This document shows positions 16,910 to 26,180 of a stretch of DNA of 64,000 nucleotides, in pieces. The translations under genes were made by a program, and so were the position numbers. Source of the stretch: Herpetosiphon giganteus. GTDB lineage: Bacteria > Chloroflexota > Chloroflexia > Chloroflexales > Herpetosiphonaceae. Where the stretch lies: positions 1-64,000 of the forward strand of contig NZ_JAFBCZ010000032.1 of the NCBI RefSeq assembly GCF_016907925.1, in the 5' to 3' direction. The notes beneath the pieces are model-generated. The model was given only the letters and a program-made list of their open reading frames with translations, ran no database searches and had not been told where the DNA came from. Numbering within the stretch: the first letter of the stretch is position 1; each line of letters begins with the position of its first letter.

Positions 16910-18613
16910 ATGGACATTAATTTAAGTATCGTTGATCAACGATTAGATGGAATAGTACAAAATTATGGGACATTAATTGCTAATACGCTAAATGTAGATT
17001 CAAACAGCACAAACATTTCTCTAGAAGATTCTACGAAAATCAAGTCGATAGCCTTTGTACTATTATGTGTGAGCACAATGCTTGAACTACCACTTGATGT
17101 GGCAGTTTAAAGTCTTACAGATGGTGGGAATGATTCAAGTATTGATGCAATCTATTGGGAAGATGTAATCGATGGTGAGTTTGCAATCAACATCTTTCAA
17201 GCAAAATATCACCACAAATTAGAGGGGACTTCAGGGTTTCCAGAAAACGAAATAAAAAAAGTTATCCATACATTAAGAGCTCTATTTGATCCTAAACGTA
17301 AGGTAACCTTAAATCGACGCTTACTAGTAAAAGTCGAAGAAATTCGATCTCTTATTCTTGATGGTTATTTACCAAAAATTCGAGTTATTTGTTGTAATAA
17401 TGGAATAAAATGGAACAGTATAGCACAACAAAATATCGATAATCAAAATTTTAGTGCTGATCAGGTTGAATTTTGCTATTTCAACCATAATGATATTATC
17501 AGTATTTTACGTAAAAAACAACAGATCAATACTCAATTACAACTTCAAGGTGGAATTGTTACTGAAGATTTCAATTTTAAACGTGTTTTAATCGGTAAAG
17601 TTAGTGTCAATGAGATTGTACAAATTTTTGAGAATCACGGTGATCTATTATTAGAACGTAATATCAGACGATACCTTGGTCTAAATAATAATCGAGTTAA
17701 TTCATCAATTCATCATACATTGCTTGATGAAAAGCAACGTCAGAATTTCTATTTTCTCAATAATGGTATTACAGCTATTTGTAAAAGCTTTAGCTATAAC
17801 GCACTTCAAAAAGATGATTATATTGTTAGAGTTCAAGATTTACAAATTATAAATGGTGGTCAAACATGTCGCACTATTTATGAAACGCTTAAGGATATTG
17901 ATGATCGGGGAGAATATGAATCAGTGTGTATTCTTATACGGCTTTATGCAATCGATGATCAAAATCATGATTTTGTACAAAAAATAACTCATGCGACAAA
18001 TAGTCAAAATCCTGTTGACCTGCGAGATCTTCATTCCAATGATGAAGTACAACAGGATCTAGAGATTGGAATCAAGGATCTTGGGTATATCTACCGACGC
18101 TTACGTGAAGATACTGGTTCAGGTTCAACATCAATTCAAAGCACCATTTTAGCAGAAGCAGTCTTAGCAATATGGCGTAAGAAACCGCATCAGGCTAAGT
18201 TTTTGCGTCGTGAACATTTTGGAAAACTATATAATGAAATTTTCAATAACTTGACTCCTGCTCAGGCTATTTTGGCTGTATTAATTTTTCGCATGGTGGA
18301 AAACGAACGCAAACGTCCAGAATTATTGAATCCAGTCCCAGAATTCTTGCCCTACGCAGCTCATTATATCGCCATGGTTATTGGTGAAGAGCTATTAGTT
18401 CAGCATAACCTAAAAGATATCAAAGCAATTACACATACAAAACTTCCAGATCTACAGGCATCGCTACAACATCAAGCACCATTTTATTTAGAAAAAGCAG
18501 TTACCAGAATTCAACAGGCTTTAAATCAACTATACACCAATAATGCTATTTCGTTACAACAGTTGTCAGCCACCTTCCGTCGCGGCGATTTATTGAGTAT
18601 TCTTGAATCATAG
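16910..18613 (+). pseudogene. AIPR-type abortive-infection protein, interrupted by one in-frame TAA
   Basis: Reading straight through gives about 567 codons of an AIPR-like phage-defence protein, broken only by TAA at 17108-17110 (codon 67). Right after it come SLTDGGNDSSIDAIY and NIFQAKY, a PD-(D/E)xK-like pattern with D79, Q97 and K99. The AIPR core continues with FYFLNNGITAICKSF, LQIINGGQTCRTIYE and THATNSQNPVDLRDL. AGAAGGA lies 7 bases before the ATG at 16910. The reading frame is otherwise intact. The next in-frame ATG, GTG or TTG is at 17720, so reinitiation cannot restore the nuclease motif. Base composition is clearly AT-richer than both neighbours, indicating transfer. It is either a very young pseudogene or relies on stop read-through. 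Confidence 0.85.
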
Positions 18614-18623
18614 GATTAAGCAA

Positions 18624-19154
18624 TCATGTGGAAACTTCACGCCGCAGCTTGGCTAATTCCCACACATTTTTATCACGCGGGCTGTGGGTTATAACATAAT
18701 AATTGCCTTCGCGGGCAACACCACTATGCTCCAATTTTAAGTTTTGGCTACCAATGAGCTTAAAATCGCCGTGCAAATAGCCCCTTTGTCTGGAGGACCG
18801 CACATAGTGCAGTTTGAGCAATTGATCAATCTGCACGTGAGCATAGCCAGCAAGCAGATCGCGCACTCGGCTAAGCAAAGCGCAGCCTACAAGCACAACT
18901 ATCAGGCCAAAGATGGGCCAAATCAGCAGCCAACCTCTGCTCTCATGCCTAAGCGCAAAATAGAGGATTATGCCGGTACAAGCTAGCAATCCAAGCCAAA
19001 TGCTAAACACAACAATTTCACGGCGCAAAGCTTGGCGCAGCTGTGGAGTTAACGGGATTTGTTGGCTCAAAATCAGTGGCTTGAGTTTACGATCACATTT
19101 AGGGCATTGGTTGATGTGCAGATCAACTTTTTGCTGGCAACGCGGGCAGTGCAT
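18624..19154 (-). CDS. Zinc-ribbon membrane protein, paralog family (second cluster)
   Basis: A 176-residue member of the family clustered at 2.6-7.1 kb. The ribbon CPRC...CPKC is at residues 3-20. Two membrane helices lie at about 50-95, and the family domain follows: GYAHVQIDQLLKL, FKLIGSQNL, YYVITHSPRDKNVWEL. The chosen ATG has GGAG 8 bases upstream; the open frame extends 22 residues further without support. Its neighbour at 19227 has almost the same ribosome-binding region and opening (MHCPRCQQ), so the two are tandem duplicates. It converges on the AIPR gene with only 10 bases between stops. Function unknown. Confidence 0.75.
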   Translation of the reverse strand: MHCPRCQQKVDLHINQCPKCDRKLKPLILSQQIPLTPQLRQALRREIVVFSIWLGLLACTGIILYFALRHESRGWLLIWPIFGLIVVLVGCALLSRVRDLLAGYAHVQIDQLLKLHYVRSSRQRGYLHGDFKLIGSQNLKLEHSGVAREGNYYVITHSPRDKNVWELAKLRREVST

Positions 19155-19226
19155 GACGATCTCCACAAAACTAGAATTTACCATGCAAGACGCACAAACC
19201 GAGTGTTTCGTTACCTTCAAGCATGC

Positions 19227-19748
19227 TTAGGCTAGCTCCCTTGAGCGGCTAAGCGGCGCTAATCCCCACACGGTTTTACTTTTTGGGCTATAGGTTACGC
19301 TGTAATAATTGCCTTCAATCGCCAAATCAAAGTGCTCTTTGCTCAATTGAAGTTTGCCGAGTACGCCAAAATCGCCATAAAAACGTGTGCCCGAGCGATT
19401 GCTATATTCCCGCAGCAACTCCAATTGATCAATTTGAACCGTCACAAAACCACTCAGCAAATCGCGCACGAGGTTAAGCAAATAGATGCTTGTTGCGGCA
19501 ATCATCACCGTAACGCCCAGCCAAGCCCAGCTTGACACAGGATTAATCGCAAACCTCAAACTAGCCAGCACGATTGCAACAAACAGCAAGCCAGCGCTTG
19601 GCAGCAAGATTTTATTAATCAGCGATTGGCGTTGTTGTGATGATAAAGGGATTTGTTGGTTCAACAGCAGCGGTTTAAGCGCTTGTTGGCAGTTGGGGCA
19701 GCGATTGACGTTCAAAGCGACGTTTTGCTGACAACGTGGGCAATGCAT
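19227..19748 (-). CDS. Zinc-ribbon membrane protein, paralog family (second cluster)
   Basis: A 173-residue member of the family. It opens MHCPRCQQNVALNV with ribbon CPRC...CPNC. Helices lie at about 50-100, followed by GFVTVQIDQLELL, FGVLGKLQLS and YYSVTYSPKSKTVWGL. The ATG at 19748 has GGAG 9 bases upstream. It lies 46 bases after the homocysteine methyltransferase gene on the same strand and 72 bases before its duplicate, so the three may share a transcript. Function unknown. Confidence 0.75.
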   Translation of the reverse strand: MHCPRCQQNVALNVNRCPNCQQALKPLLLNQQIPLSSQQRQSLINKILLPSAGLLFVAIVLASLRFAINPVSSWAWLGVTVMIAATSIYLLNLVRDLLSGFVTVQIDQLELLREYSNRSGTRFYGDFGVLGKLQLSKEHFDLAIEGNYYSVTYSPKSKTVWGLAPLSRSRELA

Positions 19749-19794
19749 GGCGAATCTCCACAAAACTAGCATTCGCCATGCACTACGGATAAAG

Positions 19795-21648
19795 CTAGGC
19801 GTTGGTTGCCTTCAGCACTTCCAGCACTTCGGCTGCCATTTCGTAGCGGCCAAACGATGGCATGATATAGACCCCTTGGATGCGATCATAGGCAGCGGTC
19901 AGAATTTCTTGCGAAACTTGCACCCCAATCGCCCGCCCATTCGAGCCAGCTTCTTTCATGCGCTCCAGTACTTCGTTGGGCAGGGTAATGCCTGGCACTT
20001 CGTTATGTAAAAATGAGGCATGGCGATAGCTCTGAACTGGCATCAAACCCAACAAAATGGGAATTGGTAGCGGGCCAAGTTTATCGAGAAAACGATCAAG
20101 CTCGGCGGCATCGTATGAAATTTGGGTCATGGCGTAATGCGCACCAGCAGCCACTTTTTGATGCAAACGATCAATTTCCCAATCTGGGTCTTCGGCATTG
20201 ATATTCAGCGCCACGCCAATTAAGAAGTTGGTTGGCGTGCCAATATCATTACCAGCGGTATCAACGCCGCTATTCATACCAGCAATCACCTTGACCAAGC
20301 CAATCGTATCGACATCGAACACGCCAGAGGTACCAGGATACGCGCCAAACGACGGCGGATCGCCTTTCAAGGCCAAGATATTGCGCACACCCAAGGCATG
20401 CGCGCCAAGCAAATCGCTTTGCAAGCCCATTAATGAGCGGTCGCGAGTGGTGAAGTGCAAAATCGTTTCCATACCAACTTGTTGCTGAATCAAGTTGCAC
20501 ATTGGCAAGGCGCTCATCCGCACGCGCGCCATCGGGCTATCAGCAACATTAATAAAATTCACGCCTGCGGCCTGCATTTGGCGTGCACCTTCGAGGCAGC
20601 GCCGAGGATTGTGGCCTTTGGGCGGGTCGATTTCAACGCTGGTAACAAACGCGCCATCGGCCAACATGCGGCCAAGTTGGGTGGTTTCGGCGCTTTTGCT
20701 GGGCAATTGCACGCTTGGCGCTTCTTCATCAACAATCGTAATATTGAGCGTGCTGGCTGGATTCAGATCCTGCAAAGCCGCATGCATACTGCTGATATGC
20801 TGCGGCGTAGTGCCACAACAGCCCCCAACAATCTGCACATTCAATTCTTCGATCATGCGTCGCGCATAATCGGCCATATATTCTGGCGACGAAGGATAAA
20901 ACACGCGGTTATGGCGCTCGGTTGGCCAACCAGCATTTGGTTGAGCCGAAATTGGAATCGTGGCGTTGACGGCGCGCATGCTCTGCACCACCCGAAACAC
21001 CCGTTGCGGGCCAACCGAACAATTGACTCCAACCACAGCCACGCCTAGTTCGCTAAGTTTGCGTACAACTTCCTCAGGCGTGTTGCCAAGCACGGTGCGG
21101 CCATCTTCGGCAAAAGTCATTTGGGCCACAATTGGCAAATCGCCAACTTGCTTGGCCGCCTTGACCGCAATCACCATCTCGCGCAAATCGCTAAATGTCT
21201 CAAACATCAACAGATCAGCGCCTTGCTCCAACAAGGTGCCAATTTGCTCGGCAAAGGCTTCTTGGGCTGCTTGTTCGGTTAGCGGGCCGTAGGGTTGTAA
21301 CAACACGCCCAGCGGGCCAACTGCGCCAGCAATCAAGGTGTTGGTGCCAGCAATTTCGCGGGCTTCGCGGGCCAATTTCATGCCGCGATGGTTAATTTGG
21401 CGGACTTTATCAGCAAGGCCAAACGGCTCTAATTTAAAGCGATTTGCGCCGTAGGTATTAGTTTCAATAATATCGGCCCCAGCCTCAATATAGCTCTGAT
21501 GAATTTCACGCACGACATCTGGCTGGGTCAGATTCAAGGCATCGAAGCACTCGTCAAAATCGTTGCCGCGATTGTACAATTGAGTGCCCATCGCGCCATC
21601 ACAAAGCAAGGCTCGTTGCCCTAGTTGTTCAAGAAATGGATTCGCCAT
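19795..21648 (-). CDS. yitJ: Bifunctional homocysteine S-methyltransferase / methylenetetrahydrofolate reductase
   Basis: A 617-residue fusion. Residues about 1-300 are a Pfam S-methyl_trans domain: LLCDGAMGTQLYNRG, and zinc ligands in VGVNCSVGP and IVGGCCGTTPQHI. Residues about 320-615 are a methylenetetrahydrofolate reductase barrel: FVTSVEIDPPKGHNP, HFTTRDRSLMGLQSDLLG, NILALKGDPP, ITLPNEVLERMKEAG. It would reduce methylene-THF and methylate homocysteine to methionine, like Bacillus YitJ. I saw no S-box riboswitch upstream. The start begins exactly at the methyltransferase domain. Confidence 0.93.
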   Translation of the reverse strand: MANPFLEQLGQRALLCDGAMGTQLYNRGNDFDECFDALNLTQPDVVREIHQSYIEAGADIIETNTYGANRFKLEPFGLADKVRQINHRGMKLAREAREIAGTNTLIAGAVGPLGVLLQPYGPLTEQAAQEAFAEQIGTLLEQGADLLMFETFSDLREMVIAVKAAKQVGDLPIVAQMTFAEDGRTVLGNTPEEVVRKLSELGVAVVGVNCSVGPQRVFRVVQSMRAVNATIPISAQPNAGWPTERHNRVFYPSSPEYMADYARRMIEELNVQIVGGCCGTTPQHISSMHAALQDLNPASTLNITIVDEEAPSVQLPSKSAETTQLGRMLADGAFVTSVEIDPPKGHNPRRCLEGARQMQAAGVNFINVADSPMARVRMSALPMCNLIQQQVGMETILHFTTRDRSLMGLQSDLLGAHALGVRNILALKGDPPSFGAYPGTSGVFDVDTIGLVKVIAGMNSGVDTAGNDIGTPTNFLIGVALNINAEDPDWEIDRLHQKVAAGAHYAMTQISYDAAELDRFLDKLGPLPIPILLGLMPVQSYRHASFLHNEVPGITLPNEVLERMKEAGSNGRAIGVQVSQEILTAAYDRIQGVYIMPSFGRYEMAAEVLEVLKATNA

Positions 21649-21920
21649 AGCCTTAGTTCCTTGTCCATTGGTAAAGTTGTTGTCGCACGATCGCCGTTGA
21701 TCGCCAGTAACTATAGCATATTGCTTAACATTTGCTGGTTTGGGAGTAGGGGTCGGGGGCTAGGGATCGGGGATTGGTATCCGTGCCCTACCAACCCGTT
21801 GTACTCAGATCACTATTCACCTCCAGCCGTTATCCTCTCTCGATTAAGCCTCCTTCGCGTCCTTCGCGCTCTTCGCGGTTCCAATCCCCAACCATCGATC
21901 CCCGATACACAAACAATCGT

Positions 21921-21980
21921 TTCGCCACCCTTCCGTCCCAGCGGGAAACGTCAGGGGTTTTCATCCCCCGACACCCCCTA
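21921..21980 (-). repeat. ~65-bp dispersed element, copy 1 (reverse)
   Basis: On the minus strand it reads AGGGGGTGTCGGGGGATG, CCCCTGACGTTTCCCGC, GGGACGGAAGGGTGGCGAA. The same order recurs on the plus strand at 60002-60068. The copy there has an extra CCTTGAGG inside the GC-rich stem. Confidence 0.7.
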
Positions 21981-22158
21981 ATATTCACGCGTTGGATTGT
22001 TGCTATGTTTCCTATTCCCCCAGCATTATTCTTCGCGTCCTTCGCGCTCTTCGCGGTTCCAATCCCCGATTCCCAACTTTTTAGCCACGAATTGCACGAA
22101 TTGCACGAACAATATTCCGATAGCCGATAGCTGTATTGGTACATTGCGTTAACGACGA

Positions 22159-22250
22159 TTCCCCCTCTCCCGCACGCGAGCGAGGAGGAACCGCTGAATT
22201 AGTGCTCCCCTCGCCCGCGTTCAGTGGGAGAGGGGCTGGGGGTGAGGGCA
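22159..22250. repeat. Two-armed dispersed element (reverse, shortened centre)
   Basis: A C-rich arm, a reduced centre and the arm GCTCCCCTCGCCCGCG...GAGGGGCTGGGGGTGAGGG. Just upstream, TATTGGTACATTGCGTTAAC matches the sequence before the copy at 25888, so the element or its target extends about 25 bases further. Confidence 0.75.
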
Positions 22251-22342
22251 TGCACTTGGTTGTCAAGCCAATGAACCATTTACAGATAGCCTATAGCTTC
22301 GTCATCGATCCCTGACCCCTTAACCCTGATTTCTATGTTCTT

Positions 22343-22380
22343 TTTGACTTTTGACTTCTGACTTTTGACTTTTGACTTCC
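22343..22380. repeat. TTTGACT heptamer array
   Basis: Five units of TTTGACT/TCTGACT in tandem, about 100 bases upstream of the cyclase gene. The same heptamer recurs at 53207-53252 before recD2. Confidence 0.8.
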
Positions 22381-22476
22381 CCTTCATCCTTTATAATTCA
22401 TCCTTCATCTCCATTCTGCTGGCCGAATTTTTGCTATAGGCTAAATTATCGTTTCGCATGGAGCACCAATCGGTTT

Positions 22477-25400
22477 ATGACAGTTCAAACAACTACGTGC
22501 TGCTCAACCTGCAATTTTGCCGAAAACCCGCCTAGCGCGCGCTTTTGTGGCAATTGTGCCAGCCCATTGCCGCTGCACTGTTTTAGTTGTGGCGCGGCTA
22601 ATCCACCAGGTTTTCGCTTTTGCGGCACCTGTGCTACTGCGTTAATCGAGTATATTCCTGCTGCCACAACTCGCCGCGTAGTAACAATTTTATTTGCCGA
22701 TGTGTGCAACTACACCAACCTTACCAATCGGCTGGGCGCTGAGCATATGTATAGTTTGCTCGACCCATGCTTGCGTCGCTTGGGCGAAACGGTGCGCCGC
22801 TTTGAAGGAACGATCGATAAATTTACCGGTGATGGCTTGATGGCGGTTTTTGGCATGCCCGTCGCACTCGAAGCGCACGCCGCCCAAGCTGCCTACGCAG
22901 CTTTGGCAATGTTTGAAGAATTGGCAGCCTACAACGAAACAATTGCTCATGCAGGCGTTCAATTTCAAATTCGGGTTGGCTTGGCCAGCGGCGAGGTGAT
23001 TGCTGGCTTGCTTGGCTCCGACCGCTACAGCGATTTAACCGTTATTGGCGGGCCAGTAAATTTGGCAGCACGGCTCCAACAAGTGACCGATGCTGGCACG
23101 ATTATGGTCGATGATGATTTAGCCCAAAATTTGCAGCAGAATTTTGTCTTTAGTGAGCAACATACGGTTTCACTCAAAGGCTTTGAGCAACCGATCACGG
23201 CGGCGATGCTTGCAGGCAAGCAGTTATCGCAAACGGTGATTGACGGAAGTTTTGCTTTACCCTTGATTGGACGCGATGCCGAATTACACAATTTGATCGG
23301 CGCGACCGAACTCTTGCACAACGGCATGGGCGGGGTGATTGGCCTGACTGGCAGGGCTGGCGTTGGCAAAACACGCCTGACTGGCGAGATTATTCAACAT
23401 TTGCACAGCCGCGATGTGAAAGTGCTGGTCAATGATTGTAGTAGCGCCACGCGCATTGTACCCTACAGCGCCTTTTTGGGTTTGATTCGCCAATTATTTC
23501 AAATTGATCATGCCGATTCTGCCGCCACCATGCATCATAAAATTCAATTGCTGATTCATGAATTGGGCAATATGCCGCTCGATTTAATGCCTTACATCGA
23601 ATATTTGCTCTCGCTCGATTTTATTGATCAAAGTTTGGCTGAACGGGTGCAGCACCTTGATGCAGCCCAATTGAAGCGCCATGTGTTCTTGGCAATTCGC
23701 GAATTGCTGGTTGCTTGCACGCGCCAACAATCAATGGCGATTGTGATCGACGATGTGCAATGGGCCGATGATTTGTCGCTGGAGCTGTTGGAGTTTATTG
23801 CCGAAACCTTCGATGCATCATCGCTCTTGCTCTATTTGGTGGCCCGCGACGACGAAACCCCACAAATTCGCCAAACCTTCAACCGAATTTTGGCGCAGGC
23901 TCGACAACGCGGCCTCGTGCTTGAACTCAATTCGCTCAGCACAGAAGCAGCCGAAGCTTTGATTAAGCAAATTCTGCCCCAAGCCTCAGCAGTGATGATT
24001 GAGCATTTGGTGCGCCAAGCAGATGGGGTGCCCTTTTATTTGGAAGAATTAGCCCGCCATGCCTTGCATGCTGGCCTCGATATTCAAGCCCAAAGCAGCG
24101 ATAGCCTGCAAATGCCCACAATGCCGCTTTCGCTGCAAGCGTTGATGCGCTCGCGCTATGATCGTTTACCAACCGATTTGGCGTTGAGCTTGGCGATTGC
24201 CTCGGTGATTGGCCGCCGCTTTAGCCAGCAATTGCTCAGCCAACTGCGGCCAGAACAGCCAATCAGCGAGCATCTTCAGCAATTGCAACAACGTGGGTTT
24301 GTGCAGCCAATCGCCAATCATCACGACGATTGGTCATTTAGCCATTTGCTCTTACAAGAAACGATTTATGCAAGCCTGCTGCAACAGCAACGCCATACCT
24401 TGCACGGCGAGGTGGCACAAGCGCTCGAAGCCCAAGCTGGTGAGCATCCAGAACTCTATATCGATGCTTTGGCCTATCACTTTAGCCATTCGCAATTGAC
24501 TCACAAAGCCTTGGAATATTTGCTGTTGGCGGCCCAACGCGCTGCCAGCCGCTTTGCCAATGATGATGCGCTGCGTTTGTATGATCAAGCGTTGCCATTG
24601 CTCAGCGCACTTGAGCCACCAGTTCCCGAGCATGGCACAAGCCTATTTCACGGGCGCGGCGATATTTTGAGCTTTGTTGGGCGCTACGATGAAGCACGCG
24701 TCGCCTATCAACAAGCGCTTGGCATGATTCAGCCTACGCCAGAAAACGAAGCCACCCATGCCACGATTTTACGTCAACTTGCCGCCACCTACGAAAAGCA
24801 AGGCAACTACGACGAAGCTATGCAGCATTTGGAGCAAGCACGCTTGGTTTTGGCCGATGGCGCATTGCTCGATCACGCCCGCATCGATTGTGATGCAGGC
24901 TGGATTGCCTTCCACCGTGGCCATTTAGACCAAGCAGAGCGTTTGCTCAACAACGCCCTCACCATCAGCGAGCTGAATAACCACCACGGCTTGCAAGCTT
25001 TGGCGGCCAATCGGCTAGCGGGCATCTTTTGGCAGCGTGGCAATCTCAAAGGCGCACAAGCCTTGGTCAACCAAAGTTTGGCGGTGAGCCGCTATCTTGG
25101 CGATTTACCAGCCATGAGTCGGGCGCTCAACAACCTTGGGGTAATTGCGATGGAGCTTGCCGATTGGCATGCAGCCGCGAGTTACTACGAACAAAGCCTC
25201 GAAACAACCCAAGCAATTGGCGATTTGAATGGCCAGATTCTGGCCATTAACAACCGTTCGCATTGTATGATGATGCTTGGCTCGCTCAACGATGCCTTGC
25301 GCTTCTCGCAGATGGCCTATCGTCTGGCCCGCCAAATTGGCGCAAAGCTGCATATGGCGACAGCCCTCATTCAACAAGGCACGATTTCGTTTTATGTGCA

Positions 25401-25848
25401 AGATTATCAACGGGCACGCGGCTACTATTTGCAAGCAGAAAAATTGTATTGCGAAATCCATCATTACGATCCCAAGCGGGTGATTATTGCCGAAATGCTT
25501 GGACGAATTGCCTTTGTTGAAGGCCGACGCGCCTGCGCCAACCGGATGGCCAAGCGTGCGATTCGGCTGGCCAACCAGCTTGATGAGCCGCAATCGCTCT
25601 TCCGTAGCCAAGTGTTGCAAATCTATTTGCAAGCCTACAACGGCCAACGCCGCCAAGCCAGCGAGGCAATTGATCAATTGCTGCAACTCTCGCTCAACAA
25701 TAATTATTTGTTGGCGCTGGGCTTGACGATTGGCGCAACCATCAAACGGCTCAACGGCGATTACACAGTGGCACTCGCTCATCAAGAACGAGCCGAAATT
25801 TTATTTGAGCAAATGAATACCCCAACTATGCTCCGCGAGTATGTTTAA
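22477..25848 (+). CDS. Class III adenylate cyclase - AAA ATPase - TPR regulator with double zinc ribbon
   Basis: A 1,123-residue multidomain signalling protein. Two zinc ribbons occupy residues 9-52 (CSTC...CGNC; CFSC...CGTC). A class III cyclase domain spans about 66-235. Metal Asp are D75 (ILFADVC) and D119 (FTGDGLM), adenine-specifying residues K115 and D186, and transition-state residues N195 and R199 (VNLAAR), so it looks active. A predicted ATPase follows, with Walker A GRAGVGKT (292-299) and Walker B AIVIDDVQWADD. The rest (about 690-1110) is helical TPR-like repeats. No DNA-binding domain is seen. I chose the ATG at 22477 because the 35 upstream codons are repeat DNA. The trigger for cAMP synthesis is unknown. 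Confidence 0.88.
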   Translation: MTVQTTTCCSTCNFAENPPSARFCGNCASPLPLHCFSCGAANPPGFRFCGTCATALIEYIPAATTRRVVTILFADVCNYTNLTNRLGAEHMYSLLDPCLRRLGETVRRFEGTIDKFTGDGLMAVFGMPVALEAHAAQAAYAALAMFEELAAYNETIAHAGVQFQIRVGLASGEVIAGLLGSDRYSDLTVIGGPVNLAARLQQVTDAGTIMVDDDLAQNLQQNFVFSEQHTVSLKGFEQPITAAMLAGKQLSQTVIDGSFALPLIGRDAELHNLIGATELLHNGMGGVIGLTGRAGVGKTRLTGEIIQHLHSRDVKVLVNDCSSATRIVPYSAFLGLIRQLFQIDHADSAATMHHKIQLLIHELGNMPLDLMPYIEYLLSLDFIDQSLAERVQHLDAAQLKRHVFLAIRELLVACTRQQSMAIVIDDVQWADDLSLELLEFIAETFDASSLLLYLVARDDETPQIRQTFNRILAQARQRGLVLELNSLSTEAAEALIKQILPQASAVMIEHLVRQADGVPFYLEELARHALHAGLDIQAQSSDSLQMPTMPLSLQALMRSRYDRLPTDLALSLAIASVIGRRFSQQLLSQLRPEQPISEHLQQLQQRGFVQPIANHHDDWSFSHLLLQETIYASLLQQQRHTLHGEVAQALEAQAGEHPELYIDALAYHFSHSQLTHKALEYLLLAAQRAASRFANDDALRLYDQALPLLSALEPPVPEHGTSLFHGRGDILSFVGRYDEARVAYQQALGMIQPTPENEATHATILRQLAATYEKQGNYDEAMQHLEQARLVLADGALLDHARIDCDAGWIAFHRGHLDQAERLLNNALTISELNNHHGLQALAANRLAGIFWQRGNLKGAQALVNQSLAVSRYLGDLPAMSRALNNLGVIAMELADWHAAASYYEQSLETTQAIGDLNGQILAINNRSHCMMMLGSLNDALRFSQMAYRLARQIGAKLHMATALIQQGTISFYVQDYQRARGYYLQAEKLYCEIHHYDPKRVIIAEMLGRIAFVEGRRACANRMAKRAIRLANQLDEPQSLFRSQVLQIYLQAYNGQRRQASEAIDQLLQLSLNNNYLLALGLTIGATIKRLNGDYTVALAHQERAEILFEQMNTPTMLREYV

Positions 25849-25887
25849 GCCCTAAGGGTATTGGTACATCACGTTAACCTCGACCGA

Positions 25888-26016
25888 ATCCCCCTCGCCC
25901 GCGCCACGGGAGCGGGCGAGGGGCTTTAACTTTATGCTTCTCCCGCAATTCCTTGGCGAAAAATGGTCGGCTCCCCTCGCCCGCGTTCAGTGGGCGAGGG
26001 GCTGGGGGTGAGGGCA
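25888..26016. repeat. Two-armed ~130-bp dispersed element (reverse)
   Basis: TCCCCCTCGCCCGCGCCACGG begins the first arm; GCTGGGGGTGAGGG ends the second. The centre, read on the other strand, resembles the centres of the forward copies. It lies between convergent genes, preceded by TTGGTACATCACGTTAAC, a sequence shared with the 22159 copy. Confidence 0.85.
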
Positions 26017-26078
26017 TGCCCATCTTTGCTCATCCAATACACTACTAAGTCTCTTGCAAAAACCTGCCCTTAATCGAA

Positions 26079-26114
26079 AGCAGCGCTGACTTGTGATTAC
26101 AAGTCAGCGCTGCT
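26079..26114. terminator. Perfect 16-bp hairpin between convergent genes
   Basis: AGCAGCGCTGACTTGT, a 4-base GATT loop, then ACAAGTCAGCGCTGCT: a perfect inverted repeat between the ends of the cyclase gene and the subtilase gene. It could stop transcription from both sides, although neither flank has a T-run. Confidence 0.55.
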
Positions 26115-26180
26115 GATTGCGCTATGCCAAAACGTGGAAGTATTGCTACTCCCACGCTTCCCGCTCGAAATGGTTGAAAT

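Larger units (their letters stand above)
21649..22476. other. 828-base repeat-rich intergenic region
   Basis: No gene is supported here. It is packed with dispersed repeats: G-rich GGGGTCGGGGGCTAGGGATC text, two copies of CTTCGCGTCCTTCGCGCTC (near 21850 and 22030), a ~60-base dispersed element (21921), a shortened two-armed element (22159) and a heptamer array (22343). It separates divergent genes, so both promoters must lie at its ends or within it. Confidence 0.7.

Noticed and set aside
17720-18613. A separate 297-residue gene starting at TTG 17720
   Set aside because: The same frame is open back to the stop at 17108 and encodes the upstream AIPR motifs; there is no ribosome-binding site at 17720.
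21649-21760. SAM (S-box) riboswitch upstream of the homocysteine methyltransferase gene
   Set aside because: I looked for the conserved core and a following terminator and saw neither.
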